NCBI RefSeq assembly: GCF_003932735.1
Contig: NZ_CP033611.1
Coordinates: forward strand, 1,525,501 to 1,589,500
Source: Rickettsiales endosymbiont of Stachyamoeba lipophora
Lineage (GTDB): Bacteria; Pseudomonadota; Alphaproteobacteria; Rickettsiales; 33-17
Reading direction: 5' to 3'
DNA length: 64,000 bases
This document shows, piece after piece, positions 10,009 through 18,703 of the stretch. Within the stretch, counting starts at the first letter, position 1. Every line of letters begins with the position of its first letter. The notes beneath the pieces were generated by a model. That model was given only the letters and a program-made list of their open reading frames with translations, was not told the origin of the DNA and did no database searches. A program made the translations under genes and the position numbers.

Positions 10009-10833
10009 ATGATTAAAAACTATAAGAGTGAATTATTTAGTCCAATTACTAAATTATTTTTAACCAAAACTAAGAAAGACAAATCAATAACAGCAATCTG
10101 TAAAGAGGTTGCAATTAAAGCTCACAATTTAGCTTTGAACAACTCAAATAAAACGGTGAACGAATATCAGGATGCTGTTTTATCTGCTAGATTATATCTT
10201 TCGGCTTCTGACCAGAAAATGAACGAATTATTTAAGGCGATAGAAACAACCTATCCTCAAAACCAGCAGATTAGGGAAGCTAACGCCATACTAGCCAAAG
10301 AAATAGAATTTGATAAAGCAATATTACAAAATCGCCAAGCACAAACCAACCAAGATATTAAAGAGCTTAAGCAAGGCGGCCTCGTGCAAGATAAGGCCAA
10401 TCAAAGTGTAATTTATAGTATGCTCCGTGATAGAAACATAGTTTCTCAATCAGAATTTTCTCAGATTGGCATAAAACAAAATGGCGTTTCTGCTGGATAT
10501 GCAGCTAAGGAAGCAGGATCAGAACATACTTTTATGCTTAAGCAATTTTATAAAAAAGCTCAGGACTGCAAAACTCCTCAAGACCACTCCAATAGAAGAG
10601 ATGGGCTTAATGAATTAATAGCAGCAGATCTATATGCAACCTTATTATCTGATCGCGCACCTAAGGAAGCGTTGGTTACACCTGATAAAGCTAACGATGA
10701 TAGCCTATATGTTCGCTCAAAATTTTTTACTGATGCAAAGTTACTAAGTGAATTTAGTGGAATGTCTAATTCTCACTTTAACCCTTTAAATCCTAAATTA
10801 CAAAGCATAGAAGGATTTTTGAAAAGGTTTTAG
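10009..10833 (+). CDS. N-terminal part of a kinase-fold, effector-like protein (frameshifted)
   Basis: This frame holds what looks like the N-lobe of a divergent kinase. A beta3-type lysine lies at K178 (HTFMLKQFYKKA), an alphaC-type helix with E202 in LNELIAADLYATLL, and a hinge-like LYVRSKFF near residue 240. It stops at 10831-10833, straight after GFLKRF. The overlapping next frame then reads EKVLAAGHLLGEVDYHAGN without a break. The junction is the run GGATTTTTGAA at 10813-10823. One more T would join both halves into a protein of about 724 aa. The first 170 residues are helical and unrecognised. The kinase assignment rests on motif order and is inference. Confidence 0.6.
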   Translation: MIKNYKSELFSPITKLFLTKTKKDKSITAICKEVAIKAHNLALNNSNKTVNEYQDAVLSARLYLSASDQKMNELFKAIETTYPQNQQIREANAILAKEIEFDKAILQNRQAQTNQDIKELKQGGLVQDKANQSVIYSMLRDRNIVSQSEFSQIGIKQNGVSAGYAAKEAGSEHTFMLKQFYKKAQDCKTPQDHSNRRDGLNELIAADLYATLLSDRAPKEALVTPDKANDDSLYVRSKFFTDAKLLSEFSGMSNSHFNPLNPKLQSIEGFLKRF

Positions 10834-10844
10834 CAGCAGGCCAT

Positions 10845-12179
10845 TTGTTAGGCGAAGTGGATTATCATGCGGGAAATATTATGGTGCAAGCGCAATATAA
10901 TTCACAAGATCCTAGTCAGCAGCCAAGATATATCGCTACCAAAATAGACCATGGAAGATCATTTATTGAATTTCATAAAGATTTTGGTGCTATGGTTAAT
11001 TCAACCTTCCACCCATTTAACCATATGGGCTACCTGGCTGGTATAAATTCAAAGACGCCACCAGGACAATTAATAAACGGAGGAAACTTTCAATGTAACG
11101 CAATGAAATATTCTGAAGCACTTCAACAAATGCTTAGCCAATTTAATAAAGATACAATAAATAATATAGTGGATAAAAAAGTAGATGAGCTAAAAAAATC
11201 TGGTTTTGATCCTAAAAATATTCAAACCACTTTTAGATTTGATTCTACAGTACCTAACCAATATTTAAGTTTAAATCTAAATAGCTTTAAAGATATCTCA
11301 TCAAATTATAAAAACTTGTTAACAAGAAATCTTGAAAATATGAAAAGAATAGCTAAAGATGTAGAGGTGGTAGTACAATTTAGTAATGTATCTCCCCATT
11401 TTAGAAATGGAGGTTGGATTGAAGCATTTGCCGGATCGCCACTTAAAGATCCTATAATCTTTGCTGTAGAGCATGGTATTCAAATTGGCGGTAAAAATCC
11501 TTTCCAATGGGCTTTAGAAAACAACCGAAAGGTTGACCTTGTTAGCCAAGTTAATACTAAGCAAAATCAAATAGAAGATAAGGTTACTCAATCAGCTGAT
11601 CCTACTGCAAGCTTACTATATTACTATAAAGCAATGCAAAAACCTTTAGCGCCATTTTTAGTAAATTTTTTAAATCATGCTATTAGCAAGAATTTAAGAA
11701 ATACAGAAGGGGAATATTATATTAATCTTGCACAACGATATGGCGTAACAATTTCTAACCAGCCTAACTTAATGCAAGGCCAACAACAAGCTCAATCTCC
11801 GCAGCAGAGAGCACAGCCACCAGCAGTGCCTCTAAGACAACAGCAGCAAGCTCAATCTCCGCAGCAAAGAGCGCAGCCAGCACCTCCACCAAGAACTCAA
11901 AGCTATGAAAAAAGAAGAGCTGAGCTGGCTAAAGCGCAAGAATCAATGAAGTTGAGCCAAGCCAATAAAGCTCAGAGCAAGATTCAACAGCCACAGGATG
12001 TTATTAAAAACAATTCGCAAATTAAAGATCAGGCTAATGAAATAAAGGCTAACATCAGTAAGGCATTTAAAAAATATACTAATGCTAATTTTAAAGATAA
12101 GTTACAAGAAGCTGCCAAAAAACTAGGTAAAGGTTTAAGCAAATTCTTTGGCGGCAAAGATAACGGGCGCCCTAGATAA
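10845..12179 (+). CDS. C-terminal part of the same kinase-fold protein, with Pro/Gln-rich tail
   Basis: The frame is open upstream of the TTG at 10845 (from about 10806), and the conserved sequence already reads EKVLAAGHLL there, so this is not an independent start. It holds a catalytic-loop-like EVDYHAGNIMV (D6, H8, N11 from 10845) and a DFG-like KIDHGRSF (D35-H36-G37), a spacing seen in PI3/4-kinase and HipA-like folds. Residues about 60-290 are helical. Residues 310-360 form a Pro/Gln-rich linker with a repeated QAQSPQQRAQP. The C-terminus is lysine-rich and helical. Together with the 10009 frame this resembles a secreted effector, but the function is unknown. Confidence 0.6.
   Translation: MLGEVDYHAGNIMVQAQYNSQDPSQQPRYIATKIDHGRSFIEFHKDFGAMVNSTFHPFNHMGYLAGINSKTPPGQLINGGNFQCNAMKYSEALQQMLSQFNKDTINNIVDKKVDELKKSGFDPKNIQTTFRFDSTVPNQYLSLNLNSFKDISSNYKNLLTRNLENMKRIAKDVEVVVQFSNVSPHFRNGGWIEAFAGSPLKDPIIFAVEHGIQIGGKNPFQWALENNRKVDLVSQVNTKQNQIEDKVTQSADPTASLLYYYKAMQKPLAPFLVNFLNHAISKNLRNTEGEYYINLAQRYGVTISNQPNLMQGQQQAQSPQQRAQPPAVPLRQQQQAQSPQQRAQPAPPPRTQSYEKRRAELAKAQESMKLSQANKAQSKIQQPQDVIKNNSQIKDQANEIKANISKAFKKYTNANFKDKLQEAAKKLGKGLSKFFGGKDNGRPR
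11781..11880 (+). repeat. 60-bp period direct repeat encoding QAQSPQQRAQP twice
   Basis: CAAGCTCAATCTCCGCAGCA occurs at 11787 and again at 11847, with about 40 bp of near identity per copy. It encodes part of the Pro/Gln-rich linker of the kinase-fold protein and looks like a recent tandem expansion. Confidence 0.7.
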
Positions 12180-12495
12180 ACTATATCCAGGATATTTAGA
12201 TATTTACCAGCCGACTTGTATGATGAGGATATATAAATTAAATTAATTTAGTAAGCAGTTACCACAAAGGTGGGGTATTGCCCAAATTATCTTTCTTATT
12301 CATATCAATCTTAAAGGTTTATTAGCTATTAACATTTTTTGTTATTTGGAGATGATTGCTACTTTAATTAAATTAGGAATGAATAGATCAAAATTCAACT
12401 GATTTTAACTAAAGGTTGCTGTTCAAAAAGTACTACTATGTTAATTCTTCTGCAGATATTCAGGTAAAACCATTATTAAATCTGCAAGCTGATAA
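12180..12495. other. Intergenic, no intact gene
   Basis: No open frame with a start is visible. A short coding-like tail on the plus strand (KKYYYVNSSADIQVKPLLNL, ending at the TAA near 12500) has no upstream gene and may be a decayed 3' end. Confidence 0.3.
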
Positions 12496-12535
12496 AAACT
12501 AAGCAGCTATTGCTATATAAATAGCTGCTTAGTTT
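12496..12535. terminator. Bidirectional terminator hairpin
   Basis: Perfect 16-bp arms AAACTAAGCAGCTATT (12496-12511) and AATAGCTGCTTAGTTT (12520-12535) enclose an 8-nt loop, with A/T runs on both sides. It immediately follows the M48 protease stop on the minus strand. Confidence 0.7.
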
Positions 12536-12537
12536 AT

Positions 12538-13602
12538 TTATAATCCTCTTGTGTTTTGGCTAAATTGCTTTGCATTAAGAGTTTCAGTATAAGGAGCAAA
12601 GTGCGAGTAAACTTCTCTAACCGGTGATATAACAGTCTCCTTTACAGAGTTCATTACACTTGTCATTAACCCAAGTTCAGAATTTTGCTTTTCTTGTTCA
12701 TACACTTGAATGGCAAGAGCGCGGTTTTTTAAATTAGGATGATTCATAAGTAATTCGCTGTAAAATGATTTAATAGAAGCAAACCAACTTGGTTTGTGTG
12801 ATAATTCTTCAATAATCTTTTTTGCTTGTACCTCTCTCCTTAAGTCTTGCTCTGCAGCATAATTTCCGAATAAGTAATAAGATGTTGGTGGAATGGTCAT
12901 GCTAGCTTCTAATTTAGTCAAACCTCTTACTAAATCAGGTCCATAACCCCACTTGGCGGCATTACTATCAGCATCAAATTCGCATTGCCTAGATAAGTAT
13001 GTGATAGCACAATTAGCAGCTAAGCAAAAAGCAATTACATACGGTATATGTAATTTTGAGGAGCCTTTATTTAATTTTGCTAATATTTTGCTACTAAGCA
13101 TAATTAAAGCTGTAATTACCACAGATGCAGCGTGTATTATAGATAAATGGCGCCCGGTAATATGCCCTAATTCATGAGCGATAATGGCTTTGAAGGCTCT
13201 CTCATCTTTTTTGAATAATTCTATTAAAGGCTGAGTAATAAGTATTGCTGATTGATTTCTGTTTAATTTAAAAGCAAAAGCGTTGGTTATATTACTATCA
13301 GAAGTATAGATTTTAAGATTTTTACATGACTTAAGTTCATCTTCATGTTCTTTCATTAAGTCCGTAATTAACTTATACTCCTTACTATTAGCATCCATTT
13401 CAACGAACTCAGATGGGTTTAAGGTAAATTTGATAGCAAAAAAGTTAACCGCTGCAATAAACATACCTGATATTGTTAAAGCCCACAATACAGTGCTAGC
13501 AGCTATAGCAAAGTAAAATGTACTTGCTGCTAATAATAAAATCGCAATACTCAAGGTGAAATAAGTTCTCACCTTGGGTTTTGCTAAATTATATTGATAC
13601 AT
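12538..13602 (-). CDS. M48 family (HtpX-like) membrane zinc metalloprotease
   Basis: The 354-aa protein has two N-terminal membrane helices (about residues 14-60). The zinc motif IAHELGHITGRHL has H143, E144 and H147. Two further hydrophobic helices follow, then the third ligand region CEFDADSNAAKWG. This is the HtpX/M48B layout, in which the protease faces the cytoplasm and removes misfolded membrane proteins. It is longer than HtpX (about 290 aa), with an extra C-terminal helix-rich tail, so it is probably a paralogue rather than HtpX itself. It has its own terminator and appears monocistronic. Confidence 0.85.
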   Translation of the reverse strand: MYQYNLAKPKVRTYFTLSIAILLLAASTFYFAIAASTVLWALTISGMFIAAVNFFAIKFTLNPSEFVEMDANSKEYKLITDLMKEHEDELKSCKNLKIYTSDSNITNAFAFKLNRNQSAILITQPLIELFKKDERAFKAIIAHELGHITGRHLSIIHAASVVITALIMLSSKILAKLNKGSSKLHIPYVIAFCLAANCAITYLSRQCEFDADSNAAKWGYGPDLVRGLTKLEASMTIPPTSYYLFGNYAAEQDLRREVQAKKIIEELSHKPSWFASIKSFYSELLMNHPNLKNRALAIQVYEQEKQNSELGLMTSVMNSVKETVISPVREVYSHFAPYTETLNAKQFSQNTRGL

Positions 13603-13750
13603 AAAAACTCCATTATTTAAAACAAATATTGCAATTTTGTTAATTGATTTGCATTTTGTAAACCTTTAGTTAACAATTGTCAATAAATTATTTGTAAACA
13701 TTTAACATGATATCTTCATAGAGAGGTAAAGTTAATGTAATGATAATAAT

Positions 13751-14251
13751 TTAAGACCTTAGTGCTTGAAAAAAACGCTGTAGCAGCTCCCTATTCTCTT
13801 GCTCTAAAATACCACCATAAATTTCCGGTTTATGATGAGCGGAACTTGCCGAAAAGATTCGTGCTCCATGTTCTACTCCACCTGATTTAAGGTCATATGC
13901 ACCAAAAAATAGTCGCTCAATTCTAGCAATAGCAATAGCTTGAGCGCACATTGGGCAAGGTTCTAAAGTTACAATTAAATCACAATTAGTTAGGTAAGTT
14001 GTACCTAATGTTTGTGCAGCCTCTCTAATTGCTAAGATTTCTGCATGAGCTGTAGGATCATTAAGAGTAATATTTTGATTATAAGTACGAGCAATGACTT
14101 TTTGAGCATTTCTATCAAATATAATAGCCCCAACTGGTACTTCAGCCAAGCTATATGCTTTCTGAGCAAGACTTAATGCTTCAAGCATTAGCTCATGCTG
14201 CTTAAAATATAATTTAGAAGATAAATTATTAACTTTGGGTGGTGTAAACAT
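13751..14251 (-). CDS. tadA: tRNA-specific adenosine deaminase TadA
   Basis: This cytidine-deaminase-fold protein has TAHAEILAIREAAQ (H69 zinc ligand, E71 proton shuttle) and LEPCPMCAQAI (C99 and C102 zinc ligands), followed by RLFFGAYDLKSGGVEHG, a TadA-like substrate loop. TadA converts A34 to inosine in tRNA-Arg(ACG) and is usually essential. At 166 aa it is normal length. The N-terminal 20 residues are non-conserved, and an internal Met at residue 22 is an alternative start. Confidence 0.9.
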   Translation of the reverse strand: MFTPPKVNNLSSKLYFKQHELMLEALSLAQKAYSLAEVPVGAIIFDRNAQKVIARTYNQNITLNDPTAHAEILAIREAAQTLGTTYLTNCDLIVTLEPCPMCAQAIAIARIERLFFGAYDLKSGGVEHGARIFSASSAHHKPEIYGGILEQENRELLQRFFQALRS

Positions 14252-14394
14252 TGCTAGATATAGTATGTTATGATAATTATTACATATAAAAATTAAGCCA
14301 AACTTTGCAGTAACAGCCTTTTTATTGCAAGAAATATTTCGTAATTTCTAGATAAATAGAATTAAAATAAATTTATCGCATGTATTTGCAGAAG

Positions 14395-15489
14395 CTAGAA
14401 CCCACTATTTAAGCTTGCCTTACTGCCAGCTATACCCACTTTACTGATCATATTATTTTCACTAGCATTTAATAGTTGTAAAGCTTCACTGTTATCGATA
14501 ATACCTTTACTGCTTAAATTTAACAAAGCATCTTTCATAAGTTGCATACCGATACCAGCATTAGTCTGCATAATAGAAGGAATTTGTTGTATTTTACTTT
14601 CGCGGATTAAATTTCTAATTGCAGAATTACACAACATCACTTCATGCGCTGCCACCATACCTGTCATATCAGCTTTTCTGATTAACCGCTGTGAAATTAC
14701 TGCTTCCAGCGAGTTAGAAAGCATAGATCTAACCATAGGTTTATCTTCTGCAGGAAATACATCGACAATTCTATCAACTGTGGATGCAGCAGTATTAGTG
14801 TGTAAGGTTCCAATAACTAAATGTCCAGTTTCTGCTGCGGTAAGGGCTAATTGGATGGTTTCTAAGTCTCTCATTTCTCCCACCATGATGATATCAGGAT
14901 CTTCCCGCAGGGCACTTTTTAGCGCTCTTGCAAATGACTTACTATGCATACCTATTTCACGTTGAGAAATAATACACATATGTGATTTATGAGTAAATTC
15001 GATTGGATCTTCAATAATTAATATATGTTTTTGAGAATTTTTATTAATATGATCTATCATTGCAGCCATGGTGGTTGATTTACCTGAACCGGTAGGACCA
15101 GTTACTAAAATCATACCCTTGCTAATATTAGTAGTAATTTTCTGTAAAATAGGAGGAGCGCTTAACTCTTCTAAACTCTTAATTGTTAACGGAATAATGC
15201 GCATAGCTGCTGCAGGACCATGGATATTATTAAACAGGTTGACTCTCATTCTAAAACCAGCTTCATGCTTGAATGAGAAATCTATTTCCCATTCCCGTTC
15301 AAATATAGCTTTTTGCTCCTCATTCATACAAGAATGAATCATTCTTGTAACTTGCTCTTTAGTAAGCTCAGGGATTCTTAAATATATTATTTCCCCATAA
15401 ACTCTCATAGCAGGAGGATGATTTACTGCTATATGGATATCAGAGGCATTGCGCTGCATAGCATTTTCAATTAGTTGATTAAACTCCAT
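14395..15489 (-). CDS. pilT: Type IV pilus retraction ATPase PilT family
   Basis: The 364-aa protein has the PilT layout: an N-terminal PAS-like domain (ASDIHIAVNHPPAMRVYGEI), then a RecA-like ATPase with Walker A GPTGSGKST (131-139), Asp box IEDPIEF, Walker B DPDIIMVGEMRDLETI and His box GHLVIGTLHTNTA. PilT depolymerises type IV pili. The start overlaps the 3' end of the upstream TPR gene by 11 nt, so they are co-expressed. No pilB, pilC or pilQ is nearby. The pilin-like genes at 30.7-33.5 kb are the only possible partners in the window. A PilT-like role in another secretion or pilus machine cannot be excluded. Confidence 0.9.
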   Translation of the reverse strand: MEFNQLIENAMQRNASDIHIAVNHPPAMRVYGEIIYLRIPELTKEQVTRMIHSCMNEEQKAIFEREWEIDFSFKHEAGFRMRVNLFNNIHGPAAAMRIIPLTIKSLEELSAPPILQKITTNISKGMILVTGPTGSGKSTTMAAMIDHINKNSQKHILIIEDPIEFTHKSHMCIISQREIGMHSKSFARALKSALREDPDIIMVGEMRDLETIQLALTAAETGHLVIGTLHTNTAASTVDRIVDVFPAEDKPMVRSMLSNSLEAVISQRLIRKADMTGMVAAHEVMLCNSAIRNLIRESKIQQIPSIMQTNAGIGMQLMKDALLNLSSKGIIDNSEALQLLNASENNMISKVGIAGSKASLNSGF

Positions 15490-16402
15490 TATATGCCTCC
15501 TTATCAGTTAGCTTCTTAAGTCTATGGGTTACGTCACTAACTTGCACAGTAGTTTTATAACCAGCATTAATAGCTTGTAGTATACGGTTATAAAGAATCA
15601 TAGCATCTGATGGTTGATTAATTTTTTCAAACATTATCGCCATGTTATAAACATATTCAATTCTTTGCGAGTCAAGCCTAGCTGCCTTTTTATAATAAAT
15701 TATTGCCTGTTTATAGTCCTTTTTGCGATGATAGATTGCAGCCATTTGCGCAGGAAGAATAGCTAAGTTAGGCTCAGCCTCCTCAAGTTTAGATAAAGTA
15801 ACTAAGGCTTCATCTGGGTCGGTAATACTAATTATATTCAAAAAATTATTAAGTACATATTTGTTTTCAGGATGCTTTTTTAAGATTTGTAAATAGATTT
15901 GCTTGGCATCATCCATATGACCAAGGATTTGGTGTACAACCGCCATACCAAATTGAGCATCAATATTTTTTTTATCTTGGTTGTGTGCTTTTTGATAAAG
16001 AGCAAAAGCTGCTTCATAATGACCTTGAGTATAAGCTGTAAAAGCTTTACTAATTAAATCTTTTGGGTGTTCTATATTATGAAATAAATCCACGCTCATA
16101 TCTAAAATATCTGAAGATGCTGTAAGGCTATTATCCTTATTTTGTTGTTGCTTTTTTGAAGGTTTTGTTAGCTTAACATGTTTAGAACCAGGCTTTATTT
16201 CTCTATCTCTTACCGAGCGTTTAAGTTCAATTCTATCCAAATTTAGATCTTTTTCTTGATAATGTTCTACCAGGTCATTAATAACTTTTTCTTGAAGATT
16301 GTTAGTTTTATCATTTTCCTTATCTTCAGCATTAATAAAGGTACTGATTGACATTGACAAACATGTGCTCAATAACAATATTCTTAAAGTACTATGGGTC
16401 AT
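15479..16402 (-). CDS. Secreted TPR-repeat protein paired with PilT
   Basis: The 307-aa protein starts with a likely signal peptide (ILLLSTCLSMSISTFINA, cleavage near residue 25). A charged linker with many Lys/Gln residues follows (about 30-110). At least four TPR units come next, for example AFTAYTQGHYEAAFALYQKA, IDAQFGMAVVHQILGHMDDA, AAIYHRKKDYKQAIIYYKKA and VYNMAIMFEKINQPSDAMIL. It is therefore probably a periplasmic scaffold. It lies upstream of pilT with an 11-nt overlap. PilF/PilW-type TPR proteins help assemble pilus secretins, but sequence similarity to those is not evident to me, so the link rests on context. Confidence 0.75.
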   Translation of the reverse strand: MTHSTLRILLLSTCLSMSISTFINAEDKENDKTNNLQEKVINDLVEHYQEKDLNLDRIELKRSVRDREIKPGSKHVKLTKPSKKQQQNKDNSLTASSDILDMSVDLFHNIEHPKDLISKAFTAYTQGHYEAAFALYQKAHNQDKKNIDAQFGMAVVHQILGHMDDAKQIYLQILKKHPENKYVLNNFLNIISITDPDEALVTLSKLEEAEPNLAILPAQMAAIYHRKKDYKQAIIYYKKAARLDSQRIEYVYNMAIMFEKINQPSDAMILYNRILQAINAGYKTTVQVSDVTHRLKKLTDKEAYNGV

Positions 16403-16487
16403 TACAGAACCTCCAAGTAAAAAGTTTTAGATTAATTTATTAACTATTTTATCAAAAATTACAGCAACTTACAATATAGAAATCTTT

Positions 16488-17567
16488 ATGAGCAAGCTTT
16501 TTAATTACCTAATCAAACCAATTGCTTTTAAATTAGAACCTGAAAAGGCTCATAATCTAGCGATTGCAGCTTTATCAAACAATATTATTGCTAAGCTAAT
16601 TCCAAAATTTAATTATACAGATGATAAATTATCTCAGACCATTGCTGGTTTAACCTTTCTTAATCCTGTTGGCCTGGCCGCAGGTTTTGATAAAAATGCC
16701 GAGACTTTAAAGAGCATTTATAAATTTGGTTTTGGTTTTGCTGAATTTGGTAGCGTTACCCCGATAGCTCAATTAGGCAATCCTCTCCCTCGTATTTTTC
16801 GGCTTACAGCTGATGAGGCAATCATTAATCGTTTAGGTTTCAATAATAAAGGAGCAGATTATTGTGAGGAAAACTTAAAGAAATTTGGTGATTCTAAGCA
16901 AATTATCGGAGTTAATATCGGTAAAAACAAGGATCAAGAAGACTTTTTAAGTGATTATCTCTTTCTACTTAATAAATTCTACAATTATGCAAGCTATATT
17001 GCAGTTAATATTTCTTCTCCCAATACCCCAGGCTTACGTGACTTGCAGCATAATGAGAATCTTGAAATTCTCCTGGGTCAATTAATGGAACTTAAAAATA
17101 AGCTTAAGATAAAATTTAATAAGTCGGTACCATTATTTATTAAAATTTCTCCAGATAACGATTTCAAGCAATTAGAAGCGATTGCTGCAAAAGTTTTAAA
17201 ACACCAAATTGATGGAGTAATTATTAGTAACACTACTATTAACGATAGAGAAAAGTTATTATCGTCGCATAAAAATCAAATGGGTGGGCTTAGCGGCAAA
17301 CCGCTATTTAATAGGGCTAATACTACCCTAGCAAGGTTTTATAAATTAACTCAAGGTATAATCCCTTTAATTGGAGTTGGTGGTATAATGAATGGAGATG
17401 ATGCTTATCAAAAAATCTTATATGGTGCCTCCCTTATTCAAATATATACCGGAATTATCTATAAAGGATTTGGTTTAATTAACCGTATTAACCAACAAAT
17501 TAGCGATAACTTAACCAGAGATGGGTTTAAAGATATTAGCGAAGCTGTGGGCAAGAAAGCTACGTAA
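16488..17567 (+). CDS. pyrD: Dihydroorotate dehydrogenase (quinone), class 2
   Basis: The 359-aa protein carries an N-terminal amphipathic helix (LFNYLIKPIAFKLEPEKAH), typical of membrane-associated class 2 enzymes. It also has the FMN/substrate motifs PVGLAAGFDKNAE, FAEFGSVTP, NRLGFNNKGAD, the catalytic-Ser segment NISSPNTPGLRDLQ and the phosphate loop IGVGGIMNGDDAYQKI. It oxidises dihydroorotate to orotate using quinone, supplying PyrE. It is transcribed divergently from the TPR-pilT pair. Confidence 0.95.
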   Translation: MSKLFNYLIKPIAFKLEPEKAHNLAIAALSNNIIAKLIPKFNYTDDKLSQTIAGLTFLNPVGLAAGFDKNAETLKSIYKFGFGFAEFGSVTPIAQLGNPLPRIFRLTADEAIINRLGFNNKGADYCEENLKKFGDSKQIIGVNIGKNKDQEDFLSDYLFLLNKFYNYASYIAVNISSPNTPGLRDLQHNENLEILLGQLMELKNKLKIKFNKSVPLFIKISPDNDFKQLEAIAAKVLKHQIDGVIISNTTINDREKLLSSHKNQMGGLSGKPLFNRANTTLARFYKLTQGIIPLIGVGGIMNGDDAYQKILYGASLIQIYTGIIYKGFGLINRINQQISDNLTRDGFKDISEAVGKKAT

Positions 17568-17673
17568 TAGTTATGTTAAATTATAACTTAGCTATAAGTT
17601 GTGCTTACTTTATAAAATATTTGTAAAAAGTTAATTTATTTATTATAATATAATTAAATTATAAAAAAAAATC

Positions 17674-17991
17674 ATGCATAACAAAAGTGAACAAGCGCAA
17701 GAAAATAAATTTGCTAATGATCAAAAAGCTGAATATCAAGTTCAATCGGCTCGTAATAAATTACTTGGAAAATGGGCTGGTTCAATCATGTATACTATTG
17801 AGCAAGAGATTGAAAAATATATTGAACAGCTGATAGTAGCAGATCTAGAAGAACCTAGTGATAATGATATAATTACCAAGATATTTAATGATTTAAATAC
17901 TTTTGGTTATCAAGCGACAAGGGAAGAGATAAAAGAAAAAATTATTGAATTCAATAGAATAGCTGTTAACCTATCTTATCCAAACAACTAA
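17674..17991 (+). CDS. DUF1476 protein, alphaproteobacterial F1-ATPase zeta inhibitor
   Basis: This 105-aa protein has the DUF1476 pattern: ENKFANDQKAEYQVQSARNK, LLGKWAGSIM, IVADLEEPSDNDIITKIFND and a C-terminal helix REEIKEKIIEFNRIAV. In Paracoccus the zeta subunit blocks reverse (ATP-hydrolysing) rotation of F1. The family is essentially restricted to Alphaproteobacteria, which supports the taxonomic call. The inhibitory N-terminus is present. No strong ribosome binding site is seen before the ATG. It ends 11 nt before azoR. Confidence 0.85.
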   Translation: MHNKSEQAQENKFANDQKAEYQVQSARNKLLGKWAGSIMYTIEQEIEKYIEQLIVADLEEPSDNDIITKIFNDLNTFGYQATREEIKEKIIEFNRIAVNLSYPNN

Positions 17992-18002
17992 CGGTTAAAT
18001 GA

Positions 18003-18635
18003 ATGAAGATACTCGTAGTTAAATATCTACCTAACGGTGAAAAGTCAAACACTAAAATCTTACTTGATCATTTCAAATCTATTGTAAATACTCATCAAAT
18101 TGAAGAGCTTGATTTATTAGAAAATCAACCGCCTATATTTAATGAATTATCTCTTCAAGCCTATGCTCTTAGAAATTATATGGGGCAAAAGCTAACTGAA
18201 GCTCAACAACAAGCTATTGAGCCTTTTGATAAGCTGGTAGCACAGCTAGTCGCTTGCGATATATTGATTATTGCTACCCCTATGCATAATTATTCTTTTC
18301 CAGGAATTGTTAAAACTTATTTTGATGCAGTTATGTTACATAATGAAACTTTTAGAATGGGTGGTCCTCAAGATAATGGTAAAAAATATGTAGGTCTTTT
18401 AACCAATAGAAAAGCACTTACAATCTTTACTTCAGGGGGGTTTTATCCGGAAGATAGCGAATTTTATTACCTTAATAATATCGCTACTCTTTCTAAAATT
18501 GCCTATAATATGGTGGGATTTGAAGATTTTAAAACAGTTTATGCGGCCACCGCTAATCCTGAAACGCTACATAATAACATGGAAAAAGCCCAAAAAGAAT
18601 TAGAGCAAATTGCAGCCAGTTGGAAGCTTAATTAA
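18003..18635 (+). CDS. azoR: FMN-dependent NADH-azoreductase family protein (flavodoxin fold)
   Basis: The 210-aa protein has the AzoR layout: MKILVVKYLPNGEKSNTKIL, in the position of the FMN phosphate loop, then ATPMHNYSFPGIVKTYFDAVM and GLLTNRKALTIFTSGGFYP, with flavin-contact positions. These enzymes are two-electron quinone and azo reductases in the cytoplasm. Here the usual SPR loop is altered (NGEKSNT). It lies 11 nt after the zeta inhibitor gene and before a shared terminator. Confidence 0.88.
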   Translation: MKILVVKYLPNGEKSNTKILLDHFKSIVNTHQIEELDLLENQPPIFNELSLQAYALRNYMGQKLTEAQQQAIEPFDKLVAQLVACDILIIATPMHNYSFPGIVKTYFDAVMLHNETFRMGGPQDNGKKYVGLLTNRKALTIFTSGGFYPEDSEFYYLNNIATLSKIAYNMVGFEDFKTVYAATANPETLHNNMEKAQKELEQIAASWKLN

Positions 18636-18662
18636 AGGTAACTTATAAGCCATACTGAATAA

Positions 18663-18696
18663 AAAAATAAAGGTAGTGCTTGCTACCCTTATTTTT
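18663..18696. terminator. Bidirectional terminator between azoR and the J-domain gene
   Basis: AAAAATAAAGGTAG and CTACCCTTATTTTT form a 14-bp stem with one A-C mismatch and a 6-nt loop. U-tracts are available in both directions. The two flanking genes converge here. Confidence 0.65.
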
Positions 18697-18703
18697 ATGA
18701 AGC

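Noticed and set aside
10845-12179. Second frame as an independent gene starting at TTG 10845
   Set aside because: Coding-like sequence continues upstream in the same frame with no start signal and fits the end of the preceding frame, so a frameshift explains it better.
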